Below, in pieces: positions 51,977 through 59,907 of a DNA stretch of 64,000 nt. The position numbers and the translations under genes were made by a program. This DNA comes from Anaerolineaceae bacterium. GTDB lineage: Bacteria; Chloroflexota; Anaerolineae; Aggregatilineales; Phototrophicaceae. The notes beneath the pieces are model-generated. The model saw nothing but the letters and a program-made list of their open reading frames with translations. It was not told the origin of the DNA and ran no database searches. The stretch's first letter is position 1. Each line of letters begins with the position of its first letter. Location of the stretch: positions 799,213 through 863,212 of the forward strand of contig NZXX01000009.1 in the NCBI GenBank assembly GCA_002702065.1. Reading direction: 5' to 3'.

Positions 51977-52617
51977 CAAAGCGTAGTTATCATCAATACT
52001 GTCCGCTGGCTTACAGCCTGGATGTCATCGGCGAACGCTGGACCCTGCTGATTGTCCGTGACCTGTTGTTCGGGCCACGCCGCTATACGGACCTGCTCAA
52101 CGGCCTGCCGGGGATCGGCACCAACCTGCTGGCGAAGCGCCTCAAAGAGCTAGAACAATCCGGTATTATCGCCCAGCGCACCCTGCCACCACCGGCCAGT
52201 TCAACCGTTTACGAACTGACCGAGCGCGGGCGCGGTTTGCAGGATACGATTATGGGGCTGGTGCGGTGGGGTATGACCTATGTCGAGATGCCGCCGCCGG
52301 AAGATGATTTCATGGGCACGGTGCCCGCCATGCACGCATTCAACCTGCTGTTTGATCGCACGAATAGCTCCCATACCGACATGGTGTGCGAGGTCCGTGT
52401 CGATCATGAAATCTTCCACGCTGAACTGCGCGATGGGCAGCTAAAAGTGCGGCCCGGCCCCGCCGAGCAGCCGGACCTGATTATCAGCGGTCCCATAAAA
52501 GGCATTATCCAGTCGATTTTATGCGCATCTGTCGCCGAAAACGATGTATGGATCAGGCAGGGCAGCCCAGACCAGTTCGAGCAGTTCGCCGCCGCCTTTC
52601 AGTTTCCAACGGCCTGA
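51973..52617 (+). CDS. HxlR-family winged-helix regulator with C-terminal SCP2-like domain
   Basis: The protein (214 aa) has an HxlR winged helix (about 1-100): CPLAYSLDVIGERWTLLIVRDLLFG is typical, followed by the recognition helix in LLNGLPGIGTNLLAKRLKELEQSGI. The C-terminal half (110-214) shows an SCP2-like lipid-binding sequence with VRVDHEIFHAELRDGQLKV and PDLIISGPIKGIIQ. Such fusions probably respond to a hydrophobic ligand. The typical HxlR cysteine in the N-terminal arm is present (QYCPL). A flavin reductase-like gene is further down. The start ATG overlaps the small ORF ending at 51976. Confidence 0.85.
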   Translation: MTKRSYHQYCPLAYSLDVIGERWTLLIVRDLLFGPRRYTDLLNGLPGIGTNLLAKRLKELEQSGIIAQRTLPPPASSTVYELTERGRGLQDTIMGLVRWGMTYVEMPPPEDDFMGTVPAMHAFNLLFDRTNSSHTDMVCEVRVDHEIFHAELRDGQLKVRPGPAEQPDLIISGPIKGIIQSILCASVAENDVWIRQGSPDQFEQFAAAFQFPTA

Positions 52618-52706
52618 TTGCCCGCGTGCCCGACTGCGCTGTATACTGCATAGGCAAAGGTCCTGGACCATTTGATTTGCCGTTGACCGATTGCTGACCA
52701 TTAGGC

Positions 52707-53180
52707 ATGATCTACGAGATTCACTTATACGTCCCCAAAACCGGGGAACTAACCCCTGCGATGCTGGAATGGTTGTTTGAGAACGGGGAGCGCAATGATC
52801 ACCCGGAGGCTTACTGGCCTGTCTGCAAGCTCAAACCCCATGCGTTAGCGCGTCGGCTGCTGCGCCTCGATCAAACGCTGGTGCCTGTTCAGGGGCCGGC
52901 CAACGACGTGGAACTGCATTATCCCAATGCGGAACTGGGCATTGTGCTGTACGTCCATGATCGCGGCGTGATCCTTTTTTTTCCGTACATGGCTTACAGC
53001 ATTTACTCACGGATTGTACTGGGCATTTGCTACACCTACATCCGCTACCTGTACGACATCGCCGGTTTCTGGAGTTTCGACCCACAGTTGGATATTCTCT
53101 CGTACGGTGATGACTACGCCGCACTGGAACATACCGCTGTCCTGATGGACCGGGTGATGCCCAAGTTACTGACAACCTGA
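52707..53180 (+). CDS. hypothetical protein, 157 aa
   Basis: I do not recognise this protein. It has hydrophobic-aromatic strands such as ELGIVLYVHDRGVILFFPYMAYSIYSRIVLGICYTYIRYL (shown in parts, about residues 75-115) and ends with a helical LEHTAVLMDRVMPKL. There is no signal peptide; one segment may associate with the membrane but the frame looks soluble. It follows the HxlR regulator by 89 bases and precedes a STAS-like gene by 14 bases, so it may be co-transcribed with it. The start MIYEIHLYVPKTG has TTAGG-like bases upstream. Confidence 0.55.
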   Translation: MIYEIHLYVPKTGELTPAMLEWLFENGERNDHPEAYWPVCKLKPHALARRLLRLDQTLVPVQGPANDVELHYPNAELGIVLYVHDRGVILFFPYMAYSIYSRIVLGICYTYIRYLYDIAGFWSFDPQLDILSYGDDYAALEHTAVLMDRVMPKLLTT

Positions 53181-53194
53181 TGGAGTAGCTGACA

Positions 53195-53572
53195 ATGTCA
53201 ATTCATACGCGCTGGCTGGACGAAGACAGGCAGATTATCCTGACTACGTTTGAGGCCCCCTGGACGCTGGATGATTTTTACCGGATGGTCAATGAAATAG
53301 AGTCCCTGGTCATGCGTATTGACGGGACTTTTCACCTGGTGCTGGATTTCACCCACACGAGGTCGCTCCCTCCCAGTTTCCTTACTGCGCTGCGCTCGGC
53401 AGATGTGAAACACAAAGAGAATCTTGGGATGGTCGTTGTAGTGGGGGCGTCCAGCTTTGTCCGGGCGATTGGTGTAATGGGCGAGCGCATTGGCGTGCGT
53501 TCAGTCCAGCATGTGCGCTTTGTGGATAGCATTGACGACGCGGTTGAACTGCTGTCCACTGCGGAATCATAA
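53195..53572 (+). CDS. STAS/SpoIIAA-like small protein
   Basis: The 125-residue protein has the pattern of SpoIIAA-like proteins: an N-terminal strand pair (IILTTFEAPWTLDDFYRMVNE), FHLVLDFTHTRSLPPSF, a helix, LGMVVVVGASSFVRAIGVM, and VRFVDSIDDAVELL. Some bind lipids or partner proteins. The usual phospho-Ser region is not clear, so it need not act in anti-sigma control. It stands 14 bases after the previous gene and 72 before the flavin reductase-like gene. Confidence in the fold is moderate. Confidence 0.6.
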   Translation: MSIHTRWLDEDRQIILTTFEAPWTLDDFYRMVNEIESLVMRIDGTFHLVLDFTHTRSLPPSFLTALRSADVKHKENLGMVVVVGASSFVRAIGVMGERIGVRSVQHVRFVDSIDDAVELLSTAES

Positions 53573-53644
53573 CCGGGGTGCTCTGCTGGCAGGCTGGGGC
53601 GCTACACAGCCGTTCAATTTGACGAATCATTATAAAGGATATTC

Positions 53645-54277
53645 ATGGTCGACCTACTGCCGGATTCTCACCCCGAACGCGATGTCTACAAGCTGATGAC
53701 TGCCGCCATTGTCCCGCGTCCTATCGCGTGGGTCAGTACCGTCGATACGGATGGCATACCCAACCTCGCCCCATTCAGTTTTTTTAACGCCGTCTGTGGC
53801 AACCCGCCGACCGTCCTGTTTTGCTCTGGCGTGCGCGGCACAGCGCCGGACAAGCTGAAAGACACGCAGCGGAATATCGAGACAACCGGCGAATTTGTGA
53901 TCAACTTTGTCACCGAGGCACTGGCCGATGCGATGAATATCACGGCGGCGGATGTGCCCCCCCATGTTAACGAGTTCGAACGGGCCGGGCTGACAGCAGC
54001 AGCGGGACGCACGGTGCGTGTGCCGCATGTGGCCGAAACCCCGATCTACTTCGAATGCAAGCTGCACGATATTGTCACCATCAGCACGGAACCGGGCGGC
54101 GGGTCGATTATCATTGGCACCGTGACGCTGCTGCACGTGGATGACGCGGTGTACGGCGAGGGCAATTATGTCGATTTTGACGCCTATCGACCCATCGGGC
54201 GCATGACAGGTTCCGGTTATGTGCGGACACATGATCGCTTTGATCTGGTCCGTCCGCCGTCGGAAATCAAGCCCTGA
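53645..54277 (+). CDS. flavin reductase-like FMN-binding protein
   Basis: The 210-residue protein belongs to the flavin reductase-like/DIM6 group with FMN bound to a split beta-barrel. IVPRPIAWVSTVDTDGIPNLAPFSFFNAV is the conserved start (shown in parts, residues 18-47), followed by RNIETTGEFVINFVTEAL with the usual acidic and aromatic residues, VPHVAETPIYFECKL and the DAYRPIGRMTGSGYV ending. It probably reduces flavins or oxygenase substrates with NAD(P)H. An HxlR regulator, a family often found near oxidoreductases, lies 1 kb upstream. AAAGGA is upstream of the ATG. Confidence 0.9.
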   Translation: MVDLLPDSHPERDVYKLMTAAIVPRPIAWVSTVDTDGIPNLAPFSFFNAVCGNPPTVLFCSGVRGTAPDKLKDTQRNIETTGEFVINFVTEALADAMNITAADVPPHVNEFERAGLTAAAGRTVRVPHVAETPIYFECKLHDIVTISTEPGGGSIIIGTVTLLHVDDAVYGEGNYVDFDAYRPIGRMTGSGYVRTHDRFDLVRPPSEIKP

Positions 54278-54455
54278 TCAGTGTGCTTTGCCATAACCCA
54301 ACGTACCCACTGTAATGCTTTTTTTGGGCAATCTGACACATTCCCCCTGCAAATTTTGAACGCAATGGGTATGATTGGAGTACCTTTGTTAGCGCACACA
54401 ACCAAACAGAGGCGCTTTAGATTATCCAAATGAAAGAACTGAGGAGGCTTGTTTT

Positions 54456-56138
54456 ATGAATAAAAGCAGGTATGTAGGGTTGTTCATGGTACTCGCCGTA
54501 TTGCTGACACTGGTTGTTGGCGTACAGGCACAGGACATGAAAGTTCTGCACACTGGCATTTCGATGGTCGGCGGCGATCCTGAATCGATTGACCCCAACC
54601 TGAATGAAGCCAGCCAGGGTAATCAGATTATTCGTACCATGTATATCGGCCTGACCACACAGGATGAAGAAACCGGTAATGTTATTCCGGGTATCGCCAG
54701 CGACTGGACCACTTCGGAAGATGGCCTGACCTGGACTTTCAATATTATTCCTGAAATCCCCTGGGTTCGTTACAACGCCGACAGCGGCGAAGTTGAACAG
54801 GTGATGGATGATGAAGGCAACCCGCGCTATGTGACCGCACATGATGTGGTTTACTCATGGCAGCGTGTGCTCGATCCTGAAACCGCCTCCACCTACGCCT
54901 ATGTCCCGGCGGAATTCGTCGTCAATGGCGTCGAGGTCACGGCTGGCGAAGCTGCTCCGGAAGACCTGGCCGTTGCTGCAATCGATGACTACACCTTCGA
55001 AATCACCTCGCCCGTGGCCGCAAGCTTCGCCACCAACATCTATGGTCTGTGGATGGTCAACCCCGTTCCGCAGTGGGCGATCGAAGAATGTGGTGACAGC
55101 TGGACCGAACCCGATTGTATTCAGGGTTATGGCCCCTTCATCATGAGCGACTGGTCGCACGACGAAAGCATCACCGTTGTGAAGAACCCGTTCTGGCCGG
55201 GGACCGAATATATCCCGCAGGCTTCGCTGGATGAGGTCGTTTTCCACCTGCTGGACCCGCAGACCCAGTTTGCTGAATATCAGGCTGGCACGCTGGACGC
55301 CATCAATCCGCCGCTGGAAGAACTGGACCGTATTCGCGCTGATGCGACGATGGGCCAGGAACTGTACATCGGCAGCAGCCCCTGCACCTACTACATCGGC
55401 ATTAACCAGGAAGAAGCCGTGGTTGGCGAGTCTGTCCACCTGCGTCGCGCCCTGTCGCTTGCCGTTGATCGTCAGTCCATTGTTGACAACGTGACCAAGG
55501 GTGGCCAGATCCCGGCCCGCTGGTTCGCACGTCCTGGTCTGGCAGCCGCCCCGACCCTGGAAACCAACCCGGATACCGGCATCGGCTACGATCCGGCCAT
55601 GGCCCAGGAAGAACTGGCGCTGGCTCTGGAAGAACTGGGCGTTGCTTCGGCAGCCGACATCCCAACCATCACCCTGGCCTACAATGACTCCTCCGGTCAT
55701 GCCGCCATCATGCAGGCTATTCAGCAGATGTGGACGACCGAACTGGGTATCGAGGTGCAGTTGAGTGCCCGTGAACCATCGACCTACTTCAGCAGCCTGA
55801 GCGAAGCAGCTCCGCAGCTGTACCGCAGTGGCTGGTGCCAGGACTACCCGGATGCGGATAACTTCCTGCGCGGCGTGTTCTACTCCCAGTCGCAGCAGAA
55901 CGATCCGAACTTCTTCAACGACGATTTCGATGCGCTGGTCGACCAGGCCCGTGCCGAAACCGACGTCGAGGTTCGCCGTGACCTGTATGCGCAGGCCGAA
56001 GACATCCTGGTGAACGAGCAGGTCGGTATCATCCCGATCTACTGGTACACCGCTGTTCAGATGAACAAGCCTTATGTCGAACGCACCTTCTCGGTCATTG
56101 GCCGCGAGGCGCTGGAAGATTGGGACATCACACAGTAA
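54456..56138 (+). CDS. peptide-type ABC transporter substrate-binding protein (family 5)
   Basis: This 560-residue protein captures peptides (or other solutes) outside the membrane and delivers them to the permease. A signal peptide (SRYVGLFMVLAVLLTLVVGVQAQ) lacks a lipobox Cys, so it is probably released or otherwise held. Family 5 features are SIDPNLNEASQGNQIIRTMY, TAHDVVYSWQRVLDP, the RRALSLAVDRQSIVDNV segment, and LYRSGWCQDYPDADNFL. GAGGAGG precedes the ATG. It is the first gene of a three-gene importer set, followed by a hairpin. Confidence 0.93.
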   Translation: MNKSRYVGLFMVLAVLLTLVVGVQAQDMKVLHTGISMVGGDPESIDPNLNEASQGNQIIRTMYIGLTTQDEETGNVIPGIASDWTTSEDGLTWTFNIIPEIPWVRYNADSGEVEQVMDDEGNPRYVTAHDVVYSWQRVLDPETASTYAYVPAEFVVNGVEVTAGEAAPEDLAVAAIDDYTFEITSPVAASFATNIYGLWMVNPVPQWAIEECGDSWTEPDCIQGYGPFIMSDWSHDESITVVKNPFWPGTEYIPQASLDEVVFHLLDPQTQFAEYQAGTLDAINPPLEELDRIRADATMGQELYIGSSPCTYYIGINQEEAVVGESVHLRRALSLAVDRQSIVDNVTKGGQIPARWFARPGLAAAPTLETNPDTGIGYDPAMAQEELALALEELGVASAADIPTITLAYNDSSGHAAIMQAIQQMWTTELGIEVQLSAREPSTYFSSLSEAAPQLYRSGWCQDYPDADNFLRGVFYSQSQQNDPNFFNDDFDALVDQARAETDVEVRRDLYAQAEDILVNEQVGIIPIYWYTAVQMNKPYVERTFSVIGREALEDWDITQ

Positions 56139-56153
56139 TTCCCTGAAGTACCC

Positions 56154-56182
56154 ATGGACAGGGGTTTACCGCCCCTGTCCAT
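56154..56182 (+). promoter_or_regulatory. intercistronic hairpin after the binding-protein gene
   Basis: Exact eleven-base arms ATGGACAGGGG (56154-56164) and CCCCTGTCCAT (56172-56182) enclose a seven-base loop, with no T run. Such structures may stabilise the upstream mRNA, letting the binding protein be made in excess over the permeases. Confidence 0.6.
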
Positions 56183-56229
56183 TCTCCCGTCAGTTCCCAA
56201 TCTGGTAGTTTGAAAGAGAGGTCTTGCCG

Positions 56230-57249
56230 ATGGCCGCATTTGTTATACGGCGCGTTTTGTGGATGTTTCTGGTGTTATTTGTGCTTTCGCTTATTGTATT
56301 TACCCTCATGCATGCCGTACCTGGCGGTCCCTTCGATCAAGAAAAGCCGTTACCAGAACGAACCAAACAGGTTCTTGCCGAAAAATACAACCTTGATGCG
56401 CCATTTCATGAGCAGTATATCAATTATATAGGCGACATTATCCTGCCCCGTATTACCTACGGACGGCAGACACCGTCATCTGCCCATGATTACCTGATCG
56501 ATGCCCCGTTACCCGCGTTTATGGGCGAAGAAGCCTATCTGAAATGGGTGAACTTTGGCCCAACCTATAAATCCCGCAGCCGGTCGGTCAATGATATTTT
56601 CCGCGAAAACCTGCCGATATCATTTGAACTCGGTTCGGTGGCGGTGGTTATCGCCATGGCGATTGGCATTCCGCTGGGCATTATTTCAGCGCTCAAGCGC
56701 AACACCATCTACGATTACACCGGCATGGGCATCGCGGTGCTGGGTGTGTCGGTTCCCGTTATTATTACCGCCCCTGTGCTGCAATATATCTTTGGGGTAC
56801 AAATGAAAGTTCTGCCGGCTTCTGGCTGGGGCACTGCGGGCCAAATGATCTTGCCGGCCTTCGCGCTGGGGTTTGCCAGCTCCGCCCTGATCGCCCGGCT
56901 GACGCGAGCCAGCCTGCTGCAGGTGCTTTTCGAGGACTATATCCGCACAGCGCGTGCCAAAGGCCTGGCCGAACGTCGCGTTGTGATTATCCATGCGCTT
57001 AAAAACAGTATGATTCCGGTGGTGACCGTGCTCGGACCACTCTTTGCTGCGTTGGTCACCGGGACATTTGTGGTCGAAACCATCTTTGGTATCCCTGGTA
57101 TGGGCAGGTACTTTGTCACCAGCATTACCGGACGTGATTACCCGGTGATCATGGGGACTCTGCTTCTGTACGCCTTTGTCCTCATTCTGGCGAATCTGCT
57201 GGTTGATATTATGTACGCCTGGCTGGACCCCCGCATCCGGTTTGATTAG
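56230..57249 (+). CDS. ABC transporter permease, DppB-like
   Basis: This 339-residue inner-membrane permease partners with the next gene's product. The first helix is FVIRRVLWMFLVLFVLSLIVF, followed by an extended extracytoplasmic loop (about 30-130) and the core of five helices. The EAA loop that contacts the ATPase is YIRTARAKGLAERRVVIIHALKNSMIPV. GAGAGG precedes the ATG at 56230. The next permease begins 19 bases after its stop. Confidence 0.92.
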   Translation: MAAFVIRRVLWMFLVLFVLSLIVFTLMHAVPGGPFDQEKPLPERTKQVLAEKYNLDAPFHEQYINYIGDIILPRITYGRQTPSSAHDYLIDAPLPAFMGEEAYLKWVNFGPTYKSRSRSVNDIFRENLPISFELGSVAVVIAMAIGIPLGIISALKRNTIYDYTGMGIAVLGVSVPVIITAPVLQYIFGVQMKVLPASGWGTAGQMILPAFALGFASSALIARLTRASLLQVLFEDYIRTARAKGLAERRVVIIHALKNSMIPVVTVLGPLFAALVTGTFVVETIFGIPGMGRYFVTSITGRDYPVIMGTLLLYAFVLILANLLVDIMYAWLDPRIRFD

Positions 57250-57268
57250 GTTTGAAGGACAAACGTGA

Positions 57269-58330
57269 ATGGCTGTTGCAGAACAAAACCAACAATCGCA
57301 GGAAACTGCAAAACAGGGGAGCCGGGTAAGCAAGCTGAACCAGTATGAAAAAGGGGAGAGCTTGTGGGCGGACGCATGGAAGCGGCTGCGGCGGAATAAA
57401 CCAGCCTTAATGGGGCTGATCGTGATCCTGTTCTGGATTATCGTCGCGTTTCTGGCACCCTTGCTGGCGCCCAAGCCCTACGATATTCAGGTGCTGGCGG
57501 ACAATAATGCCGCTCCGCGCTGGGTGATTGACATGTTCCCTCAGATGGTTGCCAAGGATGACGGCGGCTTTGTCACCGTCAGTTCGAATTATCCCCTGGG
57601 GGCCGATAACCTGGGGCGCGACCTGCTCAGCCGGATTATCTACGGTGCGCGGGTGTCGCTGGCGGTGGCGTTTATTGGCCCGATGGCAGCGCTGGCCGTT
57701 GGCTTGTCGGTAGGTCTGCTGGCAGGCTATCTCGGTGGGCGGGTAGATAACTTCCTGATGCGGATTGTCGACCTGATGTACGCCTTCCCGACGCTGCTGT
57801 TCGTCATTCTGCTGATGACGTTTTTCCGCACCGGCTTTGCCAACCCGGAGCCGGGTACACTGTCCGCGGTGCTGGGGCGTCTGGATTCCAGTTCGGGCGG
57901 TATGCTGTTTATCTTCATCGGCATCGGCCTGACATCCTGGATGGGCATGGCACGGCTGGCACGCGGGCAGGTGTTGTCTGTCCGTGAAAAAGAATATATC
58001 GAAGCGGCACGCGCCCTCGGCGGACGCAACCGGCGCATCGTGACGTCGCATATCCTGCCGAATATTCTGGGGCCGATTGTCGTGGCAGAAACACTGACGA
58101 TCCCGTCCTACATTGCGACCGAAGCATTTCTCAGCTTTATTGGTCTGGGCGTCAACCCGCCAACGCCAAGCTGGGGTATGATGATTTCGGATGGGTCGCG
58201 GACAATTGGCAGCTACCCGCATCAGGCTCTGTTTCCGGCGCTGGCGCTGTTTTCGATCATGTTCGCCTTTAACTTTCTGGGCGATGGTCTGCGCGATGCG
58301 CTGGACCCCCGTATGCGTGGTGTCGACTAG
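57269..58330 (+). CDS. ABC transporter permease, DppC-like
   Basis: The second permease subunit (353 aa) has an N-terminal cytoplasmic arm with helix W-x-x-A-W-K-R-L-R-R-N-K-P-A, then the first helix LMGLIVILFWIIVAFLAPLLA. The NYPLGADNLGRDLLSRIIYGAR motif is typical of DppC-type proteins. The EAA loop reads EYIEAARALGGRNRRIVTSHILPN. No ATPase (DppD/F type) gene follows: a terminator is next. The transporter must use ATPases encoded elsewhere. GAAGGA precedes the ATG. Confidence 0.92.
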   Translation: MAVAEQNQQSQETAKQGSRVSKLNQYEKGESLWADAWKRLRRNKPALMGLIVILFWIIVAFLAPLLAPKPYDIQVLADNNAAPRWVIDMFPQMVAKDDGGFVTVSSNYPLGADNLGRDLLSRIIYGARVSLAVAFIGPMAALAVGLSVGLLAGYLGGRVDNFLMRIVDLMYAFPTLLFVILLMTFFRTGFANPEPGTLSAVLGRLDSSSGGMLFIFIGIGLTSWMGMARLARGQVLSVREKEYIEAARALGGRNRRIVTSHILPNILGPIVVAETLTIPSYIATEAFLSFIGLGVNPPTPSWGMMISDGSRTIGSYPHQALFPALALFSIMFAFNFLGDGLRDALDPRMRGVD

Positions 58331-58354
58331 TACGTCCGCAACGATTGACCGTAC

Positions 58355-58388
58355 AAAGAGGTGCATCTCAAGCACCTCTTTTTGTTTG
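58355..58388 (+). terminator. intrinsic terminator after the permease genes
   Basis: AAAGAGGTGC (58355-58364) pairs with GCACCTCTTT (58372-58381) around a seven-base loop, followed by TTTGTTTG. It closes the importer operon. Confidence 0.85.
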
Positions 58389-58493
58389 ATTGTTTAGGTG
58401 GAAGGGTATTTTATCGGTGTTCAAAACGTACCAATCCTGCGTTTATTCATGCTAAAATGGTGGGGATACCGCTCATTAGGAAAGGCCTGATGG

Positions 58494-58841
58494 ATGATCC
58501 CTGCAGCCCCGACCATAACTATTCCTCTACACACGGATGAAGAAGGTGTGATTCGTGTTGGGAAATCGCGCGTCCGGCTGGAACAGATCATCCATGCCTA
58601 TTACCTCGGCGAAACACCGGAAGGCATTGTCGATAGTTTCCCAAGCCTGACGACTTCCGATGTTTATGCAGTGGTCGCTTATTATCTCGCAAACCGGCAG
58701 GCGGTTGACGCTTATGTGCGTCAGCGTGATGAACAGGTCGAACAGATCATCCATGAGATGCAATCGAATCTGACGCCAGAAGCCCGTGACCTGCGAACGC
58801 GCCTGCGTGCCTATAAAGACGACCAGAAAAAACATCAATGA
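58494..58841 (+). CDS. DUF433 family antitoxin-like protein
   Basis: The 115-residue protein has the DUF433 core: IRVGKSRVRLEQIIHAYYLGETPEGIVDSFPSLTTSDVYAVVAYYL (shown in parts, about residues 20-66), a helical domain with the turn L-G-x-T-x-E-x-I. DUF433 proteins often accompany PIN-like toxins as antitoxins. A helical, charged C-terminal tail (about 70-115) probably wraps the toxin. AGGAAAGG lies upstream of the ATG. The stop overlaps the toxin start in ATGA. Confidence 0.85.
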   Translation: MIPAAPTITIPLHTDEEGVIRVGKSRVRLEQIIHAYYLGETPEGIVDSFPSLTTSDVYAVVAYYLANRQAVDAYVRQRDEQVEQIIHEMQSNLTPEARDLRTRLRAYKDDQKKHQ

Positions 58842-59188
58842 TCCGCTTTCTGGTGGATAAGAATTTCAACGGCAAAATTGTCCGGGGTCTGCGGGCGCGT
58901 GAAGCCGATGTCGATATCGTGCGCGTACAGGATACAGAGCTATACGGCGCACACGATACAGCCGTGTTGAAATGGGCTGCCGCAGAAGATCGTATTTTGC
59001 TGACTCATGACATCGAAACCATGACAAAGTATGCTGTCGAATTCATTGAACAAGGCATCCCGATGGCAGGTGTTATTCTGGTTCGCGACACGCTGCCAAT
59101 TGCTACCGTCATTGATGACCTGCAAGCCATACTTGGTGCCAGTGAAGCGCACGAATGGGAAAATCGTATCGATTTTCTGCCCATATGA
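58838..59188 (+). CDS. DUF5615 family PIN-like toxin
   Basis: The 116-residue PIN-like protein belongs to DUF5615 (Mut7-C/PIN-related), a likely RNase of a type II toxin-antitoxin pair. Features are FLVDKNFNGKIVRGLR (Asp7, usual form D-E-N/D-x-N), a helix, VRVQDTELYGAHDTAVLKWAAAEDRILLTHD with the second acidic pair, and MAGVILVRDT. The first Asp is followed by Lys rather than the common Glu, so activity is uncertain. It is coupled to the DUF433 gene by a four-base overlap. Confidence 0.85.
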   Translation: MIRFLVDKNFNGKIVRGLRAREADVDIVRVQDTELYGAHDTAVLKWAAAEDRILLTHDIETMTKYAVEFIEQGIPMAGVILVRDTLPIATVIDDLQAILGASEAHEWENRIDFLPI

Positions 59189-59267
59189 TTCCATGCCCTT
59201 TCGGGTGTCTTGCATTGTAATTTTAGAAATATTCACCTTGTTCTCAGGTTCTATTTAGCTCGCTTGT

Positions 59268-59295
59268 TTATGGTGAGATCGTCATCACACCATAA
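59268..59295. promoter_or_regulatory. inverted repeat upstream of the DICT gene
   Basis: TTATGGTG (59268-59275) and CACCATAA (59288-59295) are exact inverse complements of eight bases with a 12-base spacer. It lies 18 bases before the GTG start, so it may be a regulator site or a small RNA hairpin. Confidence 0.4.
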
Positions 59296-59313
59296 CCGTA
59301 AGGGCTAAAATAA

Positions 59314-59829
59314 GTGACCATCACCATCGACTCCACGTTTTCGGTTTACCAACTGTTGCAGCGTATTCAGCAGGAACCACTTACGCTGCGCGACCGCGCG
59401 AGCATGACGCGCATCAGTTACACCATTGAGGACGCCACACGGCTCAACCGGGCGCGCAACCGCATCTTTGTGGGTTTTCAGCGATATAGCAAGATGCTGC
59501 CACAGGTGCAGCGCTACCGGGAAATCATCCCCTTTGCCGAGTCCGTTTATGTCTTTGGTGTGCCGGATGTCGAGCTGCCTGCGCTGGAGAGAGTGGTTTA
59601 TGTGCCGCTGGCCCCGAATGACTACCTGAGCAAAGAATGGTTTGTCATCTCTGCCGGGCCACAGTTCAACAGCGCGCTGTGCTCCAACGAACGCACGCAG
59701 ATTGATGACCCGGATGCTTCGCGGCGCTTCGAAGGGCTATGGACATTTAACCAGGAGATGGTGGACATCCTGCAAAACTGGCTGAGCAGCGCGGTGGATG
59801 CGCAGCCGCTGGCGAATCACACCCGCTAA
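59314..59829 (+). CDS. stand-alone DICT sensory-domain protein
   Basis: The 171 residues match the DICT domain, found with diguanylate cyclases and two-component proteins in cyanobacteria and Chloroflexota. Key parts are RISYTIEDATRLNRARNRIFVGFQRYSKMLPQVQRYREI (shown in parts), AESVYVFGVPD, VVYVPLAPNDYLSKEWFVIS and RRFEGLWTFNQEMVDIL. No output domain is joined, so it must act through a partner. It starts at GTG, without a strong site. An inverted repeat is upstream and a terminator downstream. Function is not settled for free-standing DICT proteins. Confidence 0.82.
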   Translation: MTITIDSTFSVYQLLQRIQQEPLTLRDRASMTRISYTIEDATRLNRARNRIFVGFQRYSKMLPQVQRYREIIPFAESVYVFGVPDVELPALERVVYVPLAPNDYLSKEWFVISAGPQFNSALCSNERTQIDDPDASRRFEGLWTFNQEMVDILQNWLSSAVDAQPLANHTR

Positions 59830-59865
59830 ATTGCTCTGCGTTTGTGGCGTGCTGCATGATAGAAT

Positions 59866-59894
59866 AACATCCCTGATGGACGGGATGTTTTTTC
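59866..59894 (+). terminator. intrinsic terminator between the DICT and PucR genes
   Basis: AACATCCC (59866-59873) pairs with GGGATGTT (59882-59889) around an eight-base loop, followed by TTTTC. It ends 14 bases before the PucR ATG, so it may also act as an attenuator for that gene. Confidence 0.7.
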
Positions 59895-59907
59895 GTTTGT
59901 GGACTCT

